Part shown: piece after piece, positions 1 to 7,111 of the stretch
How the letters are laid out: each line of letters opens with the position of its first letter
Position numbering within the stretch: the stretch's first letter is position 1
Source: Lachnospiraceae bacterium
Lineage (GTDB): Bacteria; Bacillota_A; Clostridia; Lachnospirales; Lachnospiraceae
DNA length: 7,469 bases
Direction: 5' to 3'
NCBI GenBank assembly: GCA_017620055.1
Contig: JAFZRD010000099.1
Coordinates: forward strand, 1-7,469
Notes under the pieces: generated by a model
Told to the model about the DNA's origin: nothing
The model's input: only the letters and a program-made list of their open reading frames with translations
Database searches by the model: none
Position numbers and translations under genes: made by a program

Positions 1-1077
1 GTCGACGGATTCTTCCTGATGGGTTCGGACATCCCGATGGATATGATCGCGGCAGACGTTTATCTTCGTGACCGCAAAATATATAATCCGTTCTTTGACA
101 AGGATTCGATCGTACATAAGAAATACGGCTGCAACAGGAACATGGCGTTCGTGAATTCCGATTTCATGAATACATGCCGCAAATTCCTAAAGAGTGATGA
201 AAATCAGATAGCTGACTTCCTTTACAGACAGCGGCTGAATCCTTCCGATGTACATACGGTCAATTTCATTACCGACTACTGCGGATTCACGCTCAGGGAT
301 CTTGTGTCATACGATTACAAACACAACGAGGAAAACCGCGAGGACAACACGGACGGAGAGAACTTCAATTACAGCTGGAACTGCGGCATTGAGGGAATGT
401 CCAGGAAGAAGTCGATAATCTCGCTTCGCATTAAACAGATCAAGAATGCTCTTGTATTCCTGCTCCTCGCGCAGGGTACACCGATGCTCCTTGCGGGGGA
501 TGAATACTGCAATACACAGAACGGTAACAACAATCCGTACTGTCAGGATAATGAAACAGGATGGGTCGTATGGAAACAGAACAAAACGACTCAGGAGATA
601 TATGATTTCACGAAGTTCCTCATTAAGCTTCGTACATCACATCCGGTGCTTCATCCGGAAAGGGAATTCCGGATAATGGACTATGCGGCATGCGGTTTCC
701 CGGACCTGTCATATCACGGTGACATGGCGTGGAATCCGAAGTTCGACAATCATCTCAGGCATATCGGACTTATGATATGCGGCAAGTATGCACGTCTTAC
801 AAGAGTGAAAGAGGACGATTTCTTTTTCATCGCATACAACATGCACTGGGAGGATCATACATTTGCGCTTCCCAAACTCTCCAAAGGACTTGCCTGGAAA
901 GTGTGTCTTTTGACATGCAATGAGAATGCGGGCATGATCGTACATAAGACGCTCTCGGAAGGTGCGGACAGGGTAACCGTACCCGACAGAACTATTGCTG
1001 TATTGACTTCGACGGAATGCGCGGCCGATGGAAAAACGGCCGTAACAGATAAAAGAAAAGAGGAAGATCTGAAATGA
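1..1077 (+). CDS. GlgX/isoamylase-type glycogen debranching protein, C-terminal part, probably catalytically inactive (5' end outside window)
   Basis: The reading frame is open from base 1, so this is the last 358 residues of a longer GH13 protein; the ATG at 19 is internal. Active relatives hydrolyse alpha-1,6 branches of glycogen in the cytoplasm. Family landmarks, numbered from the window's first codon, are VDGF (1-4), KHNEENREDNTDG (from 107), QGTPMLLAGDE (158-168) and NNNPYCQDNE (from 176), followed by a C-terminal beta domain containing HWEDHTFALP. The length after VDGF fits GlgX. The catalytic motifs are altered. VDGFRFD reads VDGFFLM, so the nucleophile Asp is missing. The region equivalent to KLIAEPWD reads KIYNPFFD, so the acid/base Glu is missing. 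The region equivalent to VTAHDGF reads ITDYCGF, so the His-Asp pair is missing. The reading frame is otherwise intact with no stops, so this looks like a maintained pseudoenzyme rather than a decaying pseudogene. Its stop overlaps the trpS start. Family assignment is firm; inactivity is inferred from remembered family motifs. Confidence 0.88.
   Translation, partial: VDGFFLMGSDIPMDMIAADVYLRDRKIYNPFFDKDSIVHKKYGCNRNMAFVNSDFMNTCRKFLKSDENQIADFLYRQRLNPSDVHTVNFITDYCGFTLRDLVSYDYKHNEENREDNTDGENFNYSWNCGIEGMSRKKSIISLRIKQIKNALVFLLLAQGTPMLLAGDEYCNTQNGNNNPYCQDNETGWVVWKQNKTTQEIYDFTKFLIKLRTSHPVLHPEREFRIMDYAACGFPDLSYHGDMAWNPKFDNHLRHIGLMICGKYARLTRVKEDDFFFIAYNMHWEDHTFALPKLSKGLAWKVCLLTCNENAGMIVHKTLSEGADRVTVPDRTIAVLTSTECAADGKTAVTDKRKEEDLK
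1059..1066 (+). promoter_or_regulatory. Ribosome binding site of trpS
   Basis: The purine run AGAGGAAG ends 7 nt before the trpS ATG at 1074 and lies inside the 3' end of the debranching-protein gene. It supports this ATG as the trpS start. With the ATGA overlap, it suggests coupled translation plus independent initiation. Confidence 0.7.
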
Positions 1078-2081
1078 TTGGTGACAGGAAGGTTTTGTTT
1101 TCGGGAATGCAGGCAACGGGTAATCTGACACTCGGAAATTATCTCGGAGCGTTGCAGAACTGGGTAAAGCTTTCGGATGAATACGAATGTTTCTACTGTG
1201 TTGTCGATATGCATTCGATAACGGTCAGACAGGATCCGGCAGAACTCAGAAGCCGCGCCAGGAAACTGCTGTCATTATATATAGCGGCGGGTCTTGATCC
1301 CGAGAAGAACTGCATATATTACCAGTCGCATGTATCGGGTCATGCGGAGCTTGCATGGATACTGAACTGCTATACATACATGGGTGAGCTTTCAAGGATG
1401 ACCCAGTTCAAGGACAAATCGCAGAAGCACGCAGACAACATCAATGCCGGACTCTTCACATATCCGGTGCTGATGGCTGCGGATATTCTTCTGTATCAGG
1501 CTGATGTTGTCCCGGTCGGTATAGACCAGATGCAGCATCTCGAACTGACAAGGGATATTGCCGGAAGATTCAACGGTATATACGGTGATGTGTTCACGAT
1601 CCCCGAACCTTACATCGGAAAGGTCGGTGCGAAGATCATGAGCCTTCAGGATCCGTCAAAGAAGATGAGTAAATCGGACGAGAATCCGAATGCGAGCATT
1701 TATCTGATGGACGATCCCGACACGATAATGAGAAAGTTCAAGCGTGCCGTTACCGATTCACTCGCATGCGTTAAGTATAACGAGGAAGAGCAGCCGGGTA
1801 TATGCAATCTGATGGATATATACAGTGCATGCACTGGCAAGAGCCGCGATGCGATCGAGGCTGAATTCGAAGGAAAAGGTTACGGCGATTTCAAGACCGC
1901 GGTCGGTGAGAGTGTAGTTGAAAAGCTCCGCCCTCTTCAGGAGAAGATGGCAGAGCTTGAAAAGAACAAAGACTATATCGATTCGGTTATAAAGAACAAT
2001 GCCGAAAAGGCACAGTACGTATCAAACAAGACTCTTCGCAAGGTGCAGAAGAAGATAGGTTTCCCCGAAAGGATCAGATGA
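1074..2081 (+). CDS. trpS: Tryptophanyl-tRNA synthetase
   Basis: Class Ic aminoacyl-tRNA synthetase that activates tryptophan with ATP and charges tRNA-Trp in the cytoplasm. The 335-residue product is full length for bacterial TrpRS. The N-terminal FSGMQATGNLTLGNYLGAL carries the HIGH-type signature as TLGN, close to the TIGN of the Bacillus enzyme. GELSRMTQFKDK and the AADILLY motif follow; its Asp, about residue 137, corresponds to the tryptophan-recognising Asp. PVGIDQMQH comes next, around 147-154. KMSKS lies at 197-201 within DPSKKMSKSDENPN. The C-terminal helical part has the usual EGKGYGDFK and LRPLQEKM segments. The start at 1074 overlaps the preceding stop (ATGA) and has a good ribosome binding site. 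There is no room for a T-box leader directly upstream, so control presumably acts at a promoter outside the window. The gene converges on potD with one base between the stop codons. Confidence 0.98.
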   Translation: MIGDRKVLFSGMQATGNLTLGNYLGALQNWVKLSDEYECFYCVVDMHSITVRQDPAELRSRARKLLSLYIAAGLDPEKNCIYYQSHVSGHAELAWILNCYTYMGELSRMTQFKDKSQKHADNINAGLFTYPVLMAADILLYQADVVPVGIDQMQHLELTRDIAGRFNGIYGDVFTIPEPYIGKVGAKIMSLQDPSKKMSKSDENPNASIYLMDDPDTIMRKFKRAVTDSLACVKYNEEEQPGICNLMDIYSACTGKSRDAIEAEFEGKGYGDFKTAVGESVVEKLRPLQEKMAELEKNKDYIDSVIKNNAEKAQYVSNKTLRKVQKKIGFPERIR

Positions 2082-2090
2082 TCTATTCGG
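2065..2090. terminator. Imperfect dyad across the trpS/potD convergence, possible weak bidirectional terminator
   Basis: A 26-bp dyad is centred between 2077 and 2078. The outer arms are CCGAA (2065-2069) and TTCGG (2086-2090). The inner arms are GATCA (2072-2076) and TGATC (2079-2083). A symmetric 2-nt interruption separates them; in plus-strand RNA it gives one A-A mismatch and one G-U wobble. The dyad covers both stop codons. In the trpS direction it is followed by ATTTGATCTCTTTCC, which is T-rich but not a clean T-tract. In the potD direction no T-tract follows. The stem is AT-rich and short, so termination activity is uncertain. Confidence 0.3.
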
Positions 2091-3171
2091 ATTTGATCTC
2101 TTTCCACAGCTCGTTGTAGAGATTTGTAGTATGCTCGTCAAGTGCCTCATAGACTTCACAGTTGCTGAGGGATTCATAATCCGGAACGATCGCGGGATCG
2201 GATGAAAGTTCGGGATCCATGGCCGATACAACGGCTTTGTTCGGGGTCGAATAGTATATGTATTCGAAATTGGCCATCCCGACATCTTCACGGCACAGGA
2301 AGTCAAGGAACTTCTCCGCGGCTTCCATGTTCTTGCAGTTCTTCGTCACAACCCACGAATCAACCCAGAGATCACTCCCTTCCTTCGGAACCACATATGC
2401 AAGATCGGGATTGTACGAATGCCCGAGATAAGCTTCTCCCGAGTATACGACAGCCATAACCGCGTTTTCCGCAACGACTTCATCCCTTGCCTCATCAACG
2501 AGATAACTCTCCACATCGCTTTTCTGTTTTTTGAGAAGATCGGCAGCTTCCCTTATCTTATCTTCATCTTTTGTGTTCATTGAGTATCCGAGATACTTGA
2601 GCGCGACCATGAATGAATCCCGCATTGAATCCTGCATGATGATCTGTCCTTTATAATCGCCGTTAAAAAGGACATCCCAACTGTCCACCGGGGATTTCAC
2701 AAGCTTTGTGTTATACAGGATTCCGACCGTGCCCCAGAAATACGGAAGTGAATATTTGTTACCCGGATCGAAGTTCTCGGAAAGTTTAAGGAATTCGGGA
2801 TCTATATTTGCGAAGTTTTCCATCGCCCTGTAGTTGACGCTCTGGACTTCGCCCTCGTCGATCAGACGCTTTACCATGTAATCGGATGTACACAGAAGAT
2901 CGTATGAGATGCCGCCCGAGATGTATTTGGTATACATTTCCTCGGGAGTTGAAGCTTCTTCATAATTGATCTTGATCCCGGTCTCTTTCGTGAACTTTTC
3001 GATCATGACAGGATCGAGGTATTCCCCGTAATTAAAGACAGTCAGACTCTGCTCCGAAGGCTCTTCGACGGAAGCGTCGGCAGCAGTATTTTGCGAGCAT
3101 GCACATAACGTGACCATGCACATACCAAGGACAGTACATACAGCTCTTTTTATTACAGTTACTTTTCTCAT
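2083..3171 (-). CDS. potD: Spermidine/putrescine ABC transporter substrate-binding lipoprotein
   Basis: Extracellular, lipid-anchored receptor that binds polyamine and delivers it to the PotBC permease. The 362-residue protein begins with a lipoprotein signal peptide: basic MRKVTVIKR, a hydrophobic core, then a lipobox ending TLCAC with the modified Cys at residue 25. The mature part aligns along its whole length with E. coli PotD, including FTKETGIK (60-67), YDLLCTSDY (90-98), YSLPYFWGT (140-148), LWVDSW (268-273) and YSTPN (307-311). Ligand-site positions kept include Glu50, Tyr51, Ser96, Tyr98, Trp269, Asp271 and Tyr307. Two E. coli pocket tryptophans appear as Tyr48 and Tyr243. The gene is last in the pot operon, 6 nt after potC. 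A GGCGGTG ribosome binding site lies 9 nt before the ATG and overlaps the end of potC. The family is clear; which polyamine is preferred is not. Confidence 0.95.
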   Translation of the reverse strand: MRKVTVIKRAVCTVLGMCMVTLCACSQNTAADASVEEPSEQSLTVFNYGEYLDPVMIEKFTKETGIKINYEEASTPEEMYTKYISGGISYDLLCTSDYMVKRLIDEGEVQSVNYRAMENFANIDPEFLKLSENFDPGNKYSLPYFWGTVGILYNTKLVKSPVDSWDVLFNGDYKGQIIMQDSMRDSFMVALKYLGYSMNTKDEDKIREAADLLKKQKSDVESYLVDEARDEVVAENAVMAVVYSGEAYLGHSYNPDLAYVVPKEGSDLWVDSWVVTKNCKNMEAAEKFLDFLCREDVGMANFEYIYYSTPNKAVVSAMDPELSSDPAIVPDYESLSNCEVYEALDEHTTNLYNELWKEIKSE

Positions 3172-3177
3172 TGTTGT

Positions 3178-3972
3178 TCACACCGCCTTTTTATCATTAT
3201 CCGAAGGAGCAGGAGAGCCCCATTTAACGTTTGTTATCACAAGTATGACGAGGACCATCAGAAACAGTATCGATGAAAGAGCATACATTTCGGGCTTGAT
3301 GCCTTTTCTTATCTCACCGTATATGAGAGTCGACAGAGTGTTGACTCCCGGTCCTTTGGTAAAATACGTTATCACAAAATCGTCGAGCGACATCGTTGCA
3401 GCCAGGAAGAATCCCGACAGTATTCCGGGCATCAGGTCGGGCAGCAGTACTTTGGTAAATGCCGTAACGACCGATGCGCCCAGATCGCGCGCCGCCTCAA
3501 ACTGATGCATGTCGGCTGTTTCAAGTTTCGGTAATATACATAAAATAACATATGGCATGTTAAATGTCACGTGCGCAAACAAAACACTCGTAAATCCGAG
3601 AGGAAGGAATCTCACGAACCAGAGCATCAGCGCGATACCTGTTACTATATCAGCGTTGACGAGAGGTATGTTCGTGAAGAAGAGCATTATCTGGACGTTG
3701 CGTTTTCTCATCGCAGATATCCCGATCGCGGCTGCAAGGCCGATAACGGAAGCTATGGCCGCGGAGAGCACGGCGAGGATGATCGTTGTCGAGAACGCTT
3801 TCATATAGGCATGGTTCGAAAAAAGGGAACTGTACCATTTGAGCGTGAACCCTCCCCATACGACACGCGACCTCGAATCATTGAAACTTAAGGTCACGAG
3901 CACGAGCATCGGTGCGTACAGGAATATCATGACAAGTGCTATATATGTTCTTTTTAGAGCCTTTCCTATCAT
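3178..3972 (-). CDS. potC: Spermidine/putrescine ABC transporter permease PotC
   Basis: One of the two inner-membrane subunits forming the polyamine channel with PotB. The 264 residues match the length of E. coli PotC. Hydrophobic segments lie at about 10-30, 61-84, 95-120, 128-148, 185-205 and 230-248. The cytoplasmic EAA loop, which contacts the PotA ATPase, reads FEAARDLGASVVTAF from residue 158 and continues through LLPDLMPGI. DDFVITYFTKGPG (about 197-209) is also typical of PotC. The start overlaps the potB stop by ATGA, indicating translational coupling, with a modest AAAGGG 8 nt upstream. PotC rather than PotB is called from the family sequence and from its position between potB and potD. 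Confidence 0.95.
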   Translation of the reverse strand: MIGKALKRTYIALVMIFLYAPMLVLVTLSFNDSRSRVVWGGFTLKWYSSLFSNHAYMKAFSTTIILAVLSAAIASVIGLAAAIGISAMRKRNVQIMLFFTNIPLVNADIVTGIALMLWFVRFLPLGFTSVLFAHVTFNMPYVILCILPKLETADMHQFEAARDLGASVVTAFTKVLLPDLMPGILSGFFLAATMSLDDFVITYFTKGPGVNTLSTLIYGEIRKGIKPEMYALSSILFLMVLVILVITNVKWGSPAPSDNDKKAV

Positions 3973-4790
3973 AATACAAACCCTTTATCGGTCTCGTTCC
4001 TCCTGCCGAACAGGAGCGTTGTCAGAAGAACGAATACCATGAGCGTTACGGACAGACCCGAGCCGAGGTTCTGGTTCATCGTGACCGAGAATTCCTGCTC
4101 GATGATGTTTCCGAGAAGCTGTATCTTGCCGCCGCCGAGGATGTTCGCGATAACGAATTCCGTCATTGAGGGAACGAACACCATCGTGATCCCGCTTCCT
4201 ATTCCTGACAGTGACAGCGGTATCAGTATCTTTGTCAGTACGTGAAGACGTCCCGCGCCCAGATCCCTTGATGCCTCAATAATGTCATCCGGAATCGCGA
4301 GGACACAGTTGAGTACAGGCAGCAGCATATAGGGAAGATAGTCATATACCATTCCGAGGACTATCGCTGTCGGTGTGTTTATTATGTTGATGCTGCCGAG
4401 CCCCAGGCTTCCGAGTATATGGTTGATAATGCCGTTTTTGGAGATGAGCATCTGTATCGCGAGTATACGCAGGATGAAATTCATCCACATCGGAAGTATC
4501 ATGACGAACATCAGGATCTTCTTACCGGATATCTTTGATGATTTGAGAATGAGTGCGACGGGATATGATACGAGTATACAGATGAGAGTGCTTACAAAGG
4601 CGAGAAGAAGAGACAGAAGGAGTGATTTTCTGTGTACAGGGTCGAAGATCGCGATCAGGTTATCAAAAGTAAACCCTCCCGCGGGACTTGTTACCGCTTT
4701 TGAAAACACGAACAGAAGAGGTATAACGGTGAAACCGATCACCCAGAGTATGTAAGGTATTGCAAGGATCCGGGTCTTCTTACTGTTCAT
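3969..4790 (-). CDS. potB: Spermidine/putrescine ABC transporter permease PotB
   Basis: Second inner-membrane subunit of the polyamine importer. I chose the ATG at 4790, giving 273 residues starting MNSKKTRIL. It has AGGAG 7 nt upstream and overlaps the end of potA by 11 nt. An in-frame ATG at 4805 would add MRRSS, but its only purine run (GAGG) abuts the codon, which is poor spacing. Six hydrophobic segments fit the family; the first begins about residue 9 and the last is [17 protein letters not shown] near the C-terminus. The EAA loop, [18 protein letters not shown], starts about residue 170 and docks on PotA. The stop overlaps the potC start by 4 nt. Confidence 0.94.
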   Translation of the reverse strand: MNSKKTRILAIPYILWVIGFTVIPLLFVFSKAVTSPAGGFTFDNLIAIFDPVHRKSLLLSLLLAFVSTLICILVSYPVALILKSSKISGKKILMFVMILPMWMNFILRILAIQMLISKNGIINHILGSLGLGSINIINTPTAIVLGMVYDYLPYMLLPVLNCVLAIPDDIIEASRDLGAGRLHVLTKILIPLSLSGIGSGITMVFVPSMTEFVIANILGGGKIQLLGNIIEQEFSVTMNQNLGSGLSVTLMVFVLLTTLLFGRRNETDKGFVL

Positions 4791-5853
4791 TGAGCTTCTC
4801 CTCATCCTCGGACTGAGGTTTGTGCATTATCTGGAAATTGTCGGGGATGACACTGATGCCGACGTTCATTCCCACAGGAAAATACTGCGTCGTCTGTACC
4901 ATGAACCTGATACCGATCACGCTGTCGACCTGTATCTCGTAGTGAACTCCTTTGAATATTATCGAGGTAACGGTTCCCGTAGTCTGACCTCCTTCGGGAG
5001 GGCCGAGTTCCACATCCTCAGGACGGATCACTACATCGACAGGCTCGTTTGTCGCAAAGCCTTCGTCAACACATGCAAATTTCTGACCGCCTATCGATAC
5101 GAGACGGTCGGCGAGCATTATACCGTCTATGATATTGCTCTCTCCGATAAAGTCGGCAACGAACGCGTTCTCGGGCTCGTTGTATATGCTCTCGGGAGTT
5201 CCGATCTGCTGGATGTATCCCTGGTTCATGACGACTATTGTGTCGGACATTGTCAGGGCTTCTTCCTGATCGTGCGTTACATATATAAAAGTGATACCGA
5301 GCTCGTTCTTGAGACGGATCAGCTCGTACTGCATCTCCTGGCGAAGCTTAAGATCGAGAGCTCCGAGAGGCTCGTCGAGGAGCAGTACCTTGGGCTCGTT
5401 GACTATCGCTCTTGCGATGGCGATACGCTGCTGCTGACCGCCGGAAAGAGAGTCGGGCATACGATTTTCGTAACCGGGAAGGTTAACGAGATCGAGTGCG
5501 TACTTTATCTTGTCTTTGATGTAATCAGCGGATTTCTTCTTGATACGAAGGCCGAAAGCTATGTTCTCGGCGATCGTCATATGCGTAAAGAGAGCATACT
5601 TCTGAAATACGGTATTGACCTGGCGTTTGTTGGGAGGAAGCATCGTTATGTCGCTTCCGTCGAAATACACCGTGCCGACATCGGGAGTCTCGAAACCGCC
5701 GATGATGCGAAGTGTAGTAGTTTTGCCGCACCCCGAAGGACCGAGGAGCGTTACGAATTCGTTTTCTCTTATATACAGATCAAGCTCGTCAAGAACAAGA
5801 GTATTGCCGAACGATTTGCTTATGTTATTGAGTTCGATAAGCTTTTTGCTCAA
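4780..5853 (-). CDS. potA: Spermidine/putrescine ABC transporter ATP-binding protein PotA
   Basis: Cytoplasmic ATPase that powers polyamine import through PotBC. The 357 residues contain a complete ABC domain: aromatic A-loop Phe15, Walker [10 protein letters not shown] (38-46), Q-loop Gln84, signature LSGGQQQR (136-143), Walker B LLLDEP (157-162), D-loop ALD (165-167) and switch His194. A C-terminal TOBE-type regulatory domain follows from about 270, with [11 protein letters not shown] and a GVHYEIQV strand. The tail is acidic ([10 protein letters not shown]). The start codon is TTG, not ATG. It is supported by a strong GGAGG 7 nt upstream, by the usual N-terminal length, and by no in-frame ATG before an upstream stop. 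It is the first gene of the operon, with a promoter directly upstream. Confidence 0.96.
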   Translation of the reverse strand: MSKKLIELNNISKSFGNTLVLDELDLYIRENEFVTLLGPSGCGKTTTLRIIGGFETPDVGTVYFDGSDITMLPPNKRQVNTVFQKYALFTHMTIAENIAFGLRIKKKSADYIKDKIKYALDLVNLPGYENRMPDSLSGGQQQRIAIARAIVNEPKVLLLDEPLGALDLKLRQEMQYELIRLKNELGITFIYVTHDQEEALTMSDTIVVMNQGYIQQIGTPESIYNEPENAFVADFIGESNIIDGIMLADRLVSIGGQKFACVDEGFATNEPVDVVIRPEDVELGPPEGGQTTGTVTSIIFKGVHYEIQVDSVIGIRFMVQTTQYFPVGMNVGISVIPDNFQIMHKPQSEDEEKLNEQ

Positions 5854-5858
5854 TGAAG

Positions 5859-5865
5859 ATCCTCC
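5859..5865 (-). promoter_or_regulatory. Ribosome binding site fixing the TTG start of potA
   Basis: On the minus strand the sequence reads ACGGAGGATCTTCATTG. GGAGG lies 7 nt before the TTG codon at 5853. This near-consensus site decides in favour of the non-ATG start. Confidence 0.8.
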
Positions 5866-5884
5866 GTATGATGCAATCTTATGA

Positions 5885-5912
5885 ATTATACATTATATGT
5901 CCTGTATGTAAA
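5885..5912 (-). promoter_or_regulatory. Sigma-A-type promoter of the potABCD operon
   Basis: On the minus strand a -35 TTTACA (5907-5912) and a perfect -10 TATAAT (5885-5890) are separated by 16 nt. A second TATAAT (5892-5897) sits inside the spacer and could be an alternative -10. A run of six A on the minus strand (5916-5921), just upstream of the -35, could act as an UP-like element. Transcription would start near 5878, giving a leader of about 25 nt, too short for a riboswitch. This is called by eye against the consensus. Confidence 0.65.
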
Positions 5913-5950
5913 AGGTTTTTTATCGCGTCTGTATTGTCCGCAGGTTCGTA

Positions 5951-5964
5951 CACTATATATAGTG
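5951..5964. promoter_or_regulatory. 14-bp perfect palindrome, candidate operator in the divergent intergenic region
   Basis: CACTATATATAGTG is a perfect inverted repeat. It lies between the pot promoter and the lactonase gene, one base upstream of a consensus-like TTGACA (5966-5971). It also contains a TATATA that could serve as a -10. Its symmetry and placement fit a binding site for a dimeric regulator. The AT-rich core raises the chance of coincidence. Confidence 0.35.
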
Positions 5965-5965
5965 G

Positions 5966-5994
5966 TTGACAAGGTGGGCCGCCCGCGTGAGAAT
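5966..5994 (+). promoter_or_regulatory. Candidate promoter of the lactonase gene
   Basis: A perfect TTGACA -35 (5966-5971) is followed after 17 nt by GAGAAT (5989-5994), a 4/6 match to the -10 consensus. This predicts a start near 6001 and a leader of about 35 nt. An alternative is TTGTCC (5934-5939), 16 nt, TATATA (5956-5961). Both are imperfect and the choice is not settled. Confidence 0.4.
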
Positions 5995-6001
5995 AACTGT
6001 G

Positions 6002-6020
6002 TATGCGGATCGGCCGCATA
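6002..6020 (+). other. Inverted repeat/hairpin in the lactonase leader
   Basis: TATGCGG (6002-6008) and CCGCATA (6014-6020) are exact complements around the 5-nt loop ATCGG. The stem can extend to nine pairs by the 6001-6021 G-U and 6000-6022 U-A pairs. It ends about 3-5 nt before the GAGG ribosome binding site at 6025-6028. No T-tract follows, so it does not look like a terminator. It could be an operator or an RNA element affecting translation. Confidence 0.4.
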
Positions 6021-6034
6021 TATCGAGGTCGGAT

Positions 6035-7111
6035 ATGGCAGAGGGCGCTAAAACAAAAGAAAAAATCGACAAATATGTCGCATACGTTTCCACTTATACG
6101 CGCAACGCAAAACTGGGTATTCATATTTATGATGTGGATAACAAAAAGGGAAGGTTCACGGAAAAAGACGAAGTCGAAATAACCAATTCTTCCTATATAT
6201 CAATTTCACATAACGGAAAATACCTGTATGCCATTACCGATTTCGGGGTGGAGAGCTTTAAGATCAAAGCAGACGGAAAGCTTGACAAGATGGGTACTGC
6301 CTCCATCAACGGAATGAGAGGCTGTTATCTGTCGACCGACTATGAGGATAAGTATCTGTTCGTTGCGGGCTACCACGATGCTAAGGTCACGGTTCTTCGC
6401 ATTAACGCCGACGGTTCGGTCGGAGATATCACTGACGAGATATTCTCGGCGGGACTCGGAAGCATTATCGAGAGATCGTTCCTTCCGCATGTTACATGCA
6501 CAAAGATGACAAGGGACAACAAGTTCCTGTGCGTGTGTGATATAGGAATGGACCAGGTCAAGATATTTGATTTTGATCCCGCGACAGGCAAACTCAAATT
6601 CCGGGATATGATCCACTGCGATCAGGACAGCGGACCGAGGTACATCAAGTTCCATAGGAACGGAAAGTTTGCGTATGTCTCGCACGAGATGGCGAACAAG
6701 ATCGATATCTATTCTTATGAGACCGTAAACGGGATGCCGGATTTCGAGAAGATCGGCTCCGTTTCGACGGTCGACGACGACCATGGTGCATCCGGAAGGA
6801 TAACGTGCGCGATGAAGTTCTCATCCGATCATAAGCTTCTGATGAGCTCCGTTGCGGGCAGCAACAGTGTTGCGATATTCAAGGTCGATGAGAAGACCGG
6901 CCTTCTCGAGAGGAGGATACAGCTCCCGGTGTCGGGTGATTATCCGAAGGACGTAGCGTTCTTCCCGGATTCGAAACACATCGTGAGCCTTAATCACGAA
7001 TCAAACACGATGAGCTTTTTCAATCTTGATCTCAAAGATAATCTTATAATAATGAACGGACCGTTCATAAAGGTTCCGAGCGGAAACTGTATAATCACAA
7101 AGAAGTTATGA
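6035..7111 (+). CDS. Lactonase-family beta-propeller protein (6-phosphogluconolactonase/YbhE-like)
   Basis: A 358-residue cytoplasmic protein with no signal peptide, made of repeated beta-propeller blades. Family features are the N-terminal YVAYVSTYT (14-22), the repeated GKYLYAITD / NKFLCVCDIG / GKFAYVSHE blade motifs, PHVTCTK (151-157), GPRYIKFHRNGK (200-211) and the last blade YPKDVAFFPDSKHIVSLNHES (303-323). Well-studied relatives hydrolyse 6-phosphogluconolactone in the pentose phosphate pathway. This copy is divergent: the blade that usually reads SNRGHDS has SSVAGSNS (271-278), and the usual PHxH reads PHVT. Its substrate should be left open. The ATG at 6035 is chosen because GAGG lies 6 nt upstream; the frame could extend to a TTG at 5966, but that falls in promoter-like DNA. 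The stop overlaps the next start by ATGA. Confidence 0.85.
   Translation: MAEGAKTKEKIDKYVAYVSTYTRNAKLGIHIYDVDNKKGRFTEKDEVEITNSSYISISHNGKYLYAITDFGVESFKIKADGKLDKMGTASINGMRGCYLSTDYEDKYLFVAGYHDAKVTVLRINADGSVGDITDEIFSAGLGSIIERSFLPHVTCTKMTRDNKFLCVCDIGMDQVKIFDFDPATGKLKFRDMIHCDQDSGPRYIKFHRNGKFAYVSHEMANKIDIYSYETVNGMPDFEKIGSVSTVDDDHGASGRITCAMKFSSDHKLLMSSVAGSNSVAIFKVDEKTGLLERRIQLPVSGDYPKDVAFFPDSKHIVSLNHESNTMSFFNLDLKDNLIIMNGPFIKVPSGNCIITKKL

Noticed and set aside
709..1214. Minus-strand frames across the debranching/trpS junction
   Set aside because: They overlap two well-supported plus-strand genes and have no family features.
4791..4805. Longer potB start at the ATG at 4805
   Set aside because: Its only purine run is directly adjacent to the start codon, whereas the ATG at 4790 has AGGAG at ideal spacing.
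4822..5856. A 344-codon open frame on the plus strand opposite potA
   Set aside because: It is an almost exact antisense shadow of potA, has no plausible ribosome binding site and resembles no known family. potA is unmistakable.
5966..6034. N-terminal extension of the lactonase from the TTG at 5966
   Set aside because: The extension has no family similarity, covers the probable promoter and the leader hairpin, and the ATG at 6035 has a good ribosome binding site.
6206..6784. A 192-codon minus-strand frame inside the lactonase gene
   Set aside because: It is antisense to a clear beta-propeller gene, with no supporting start signal or recognisable domain.
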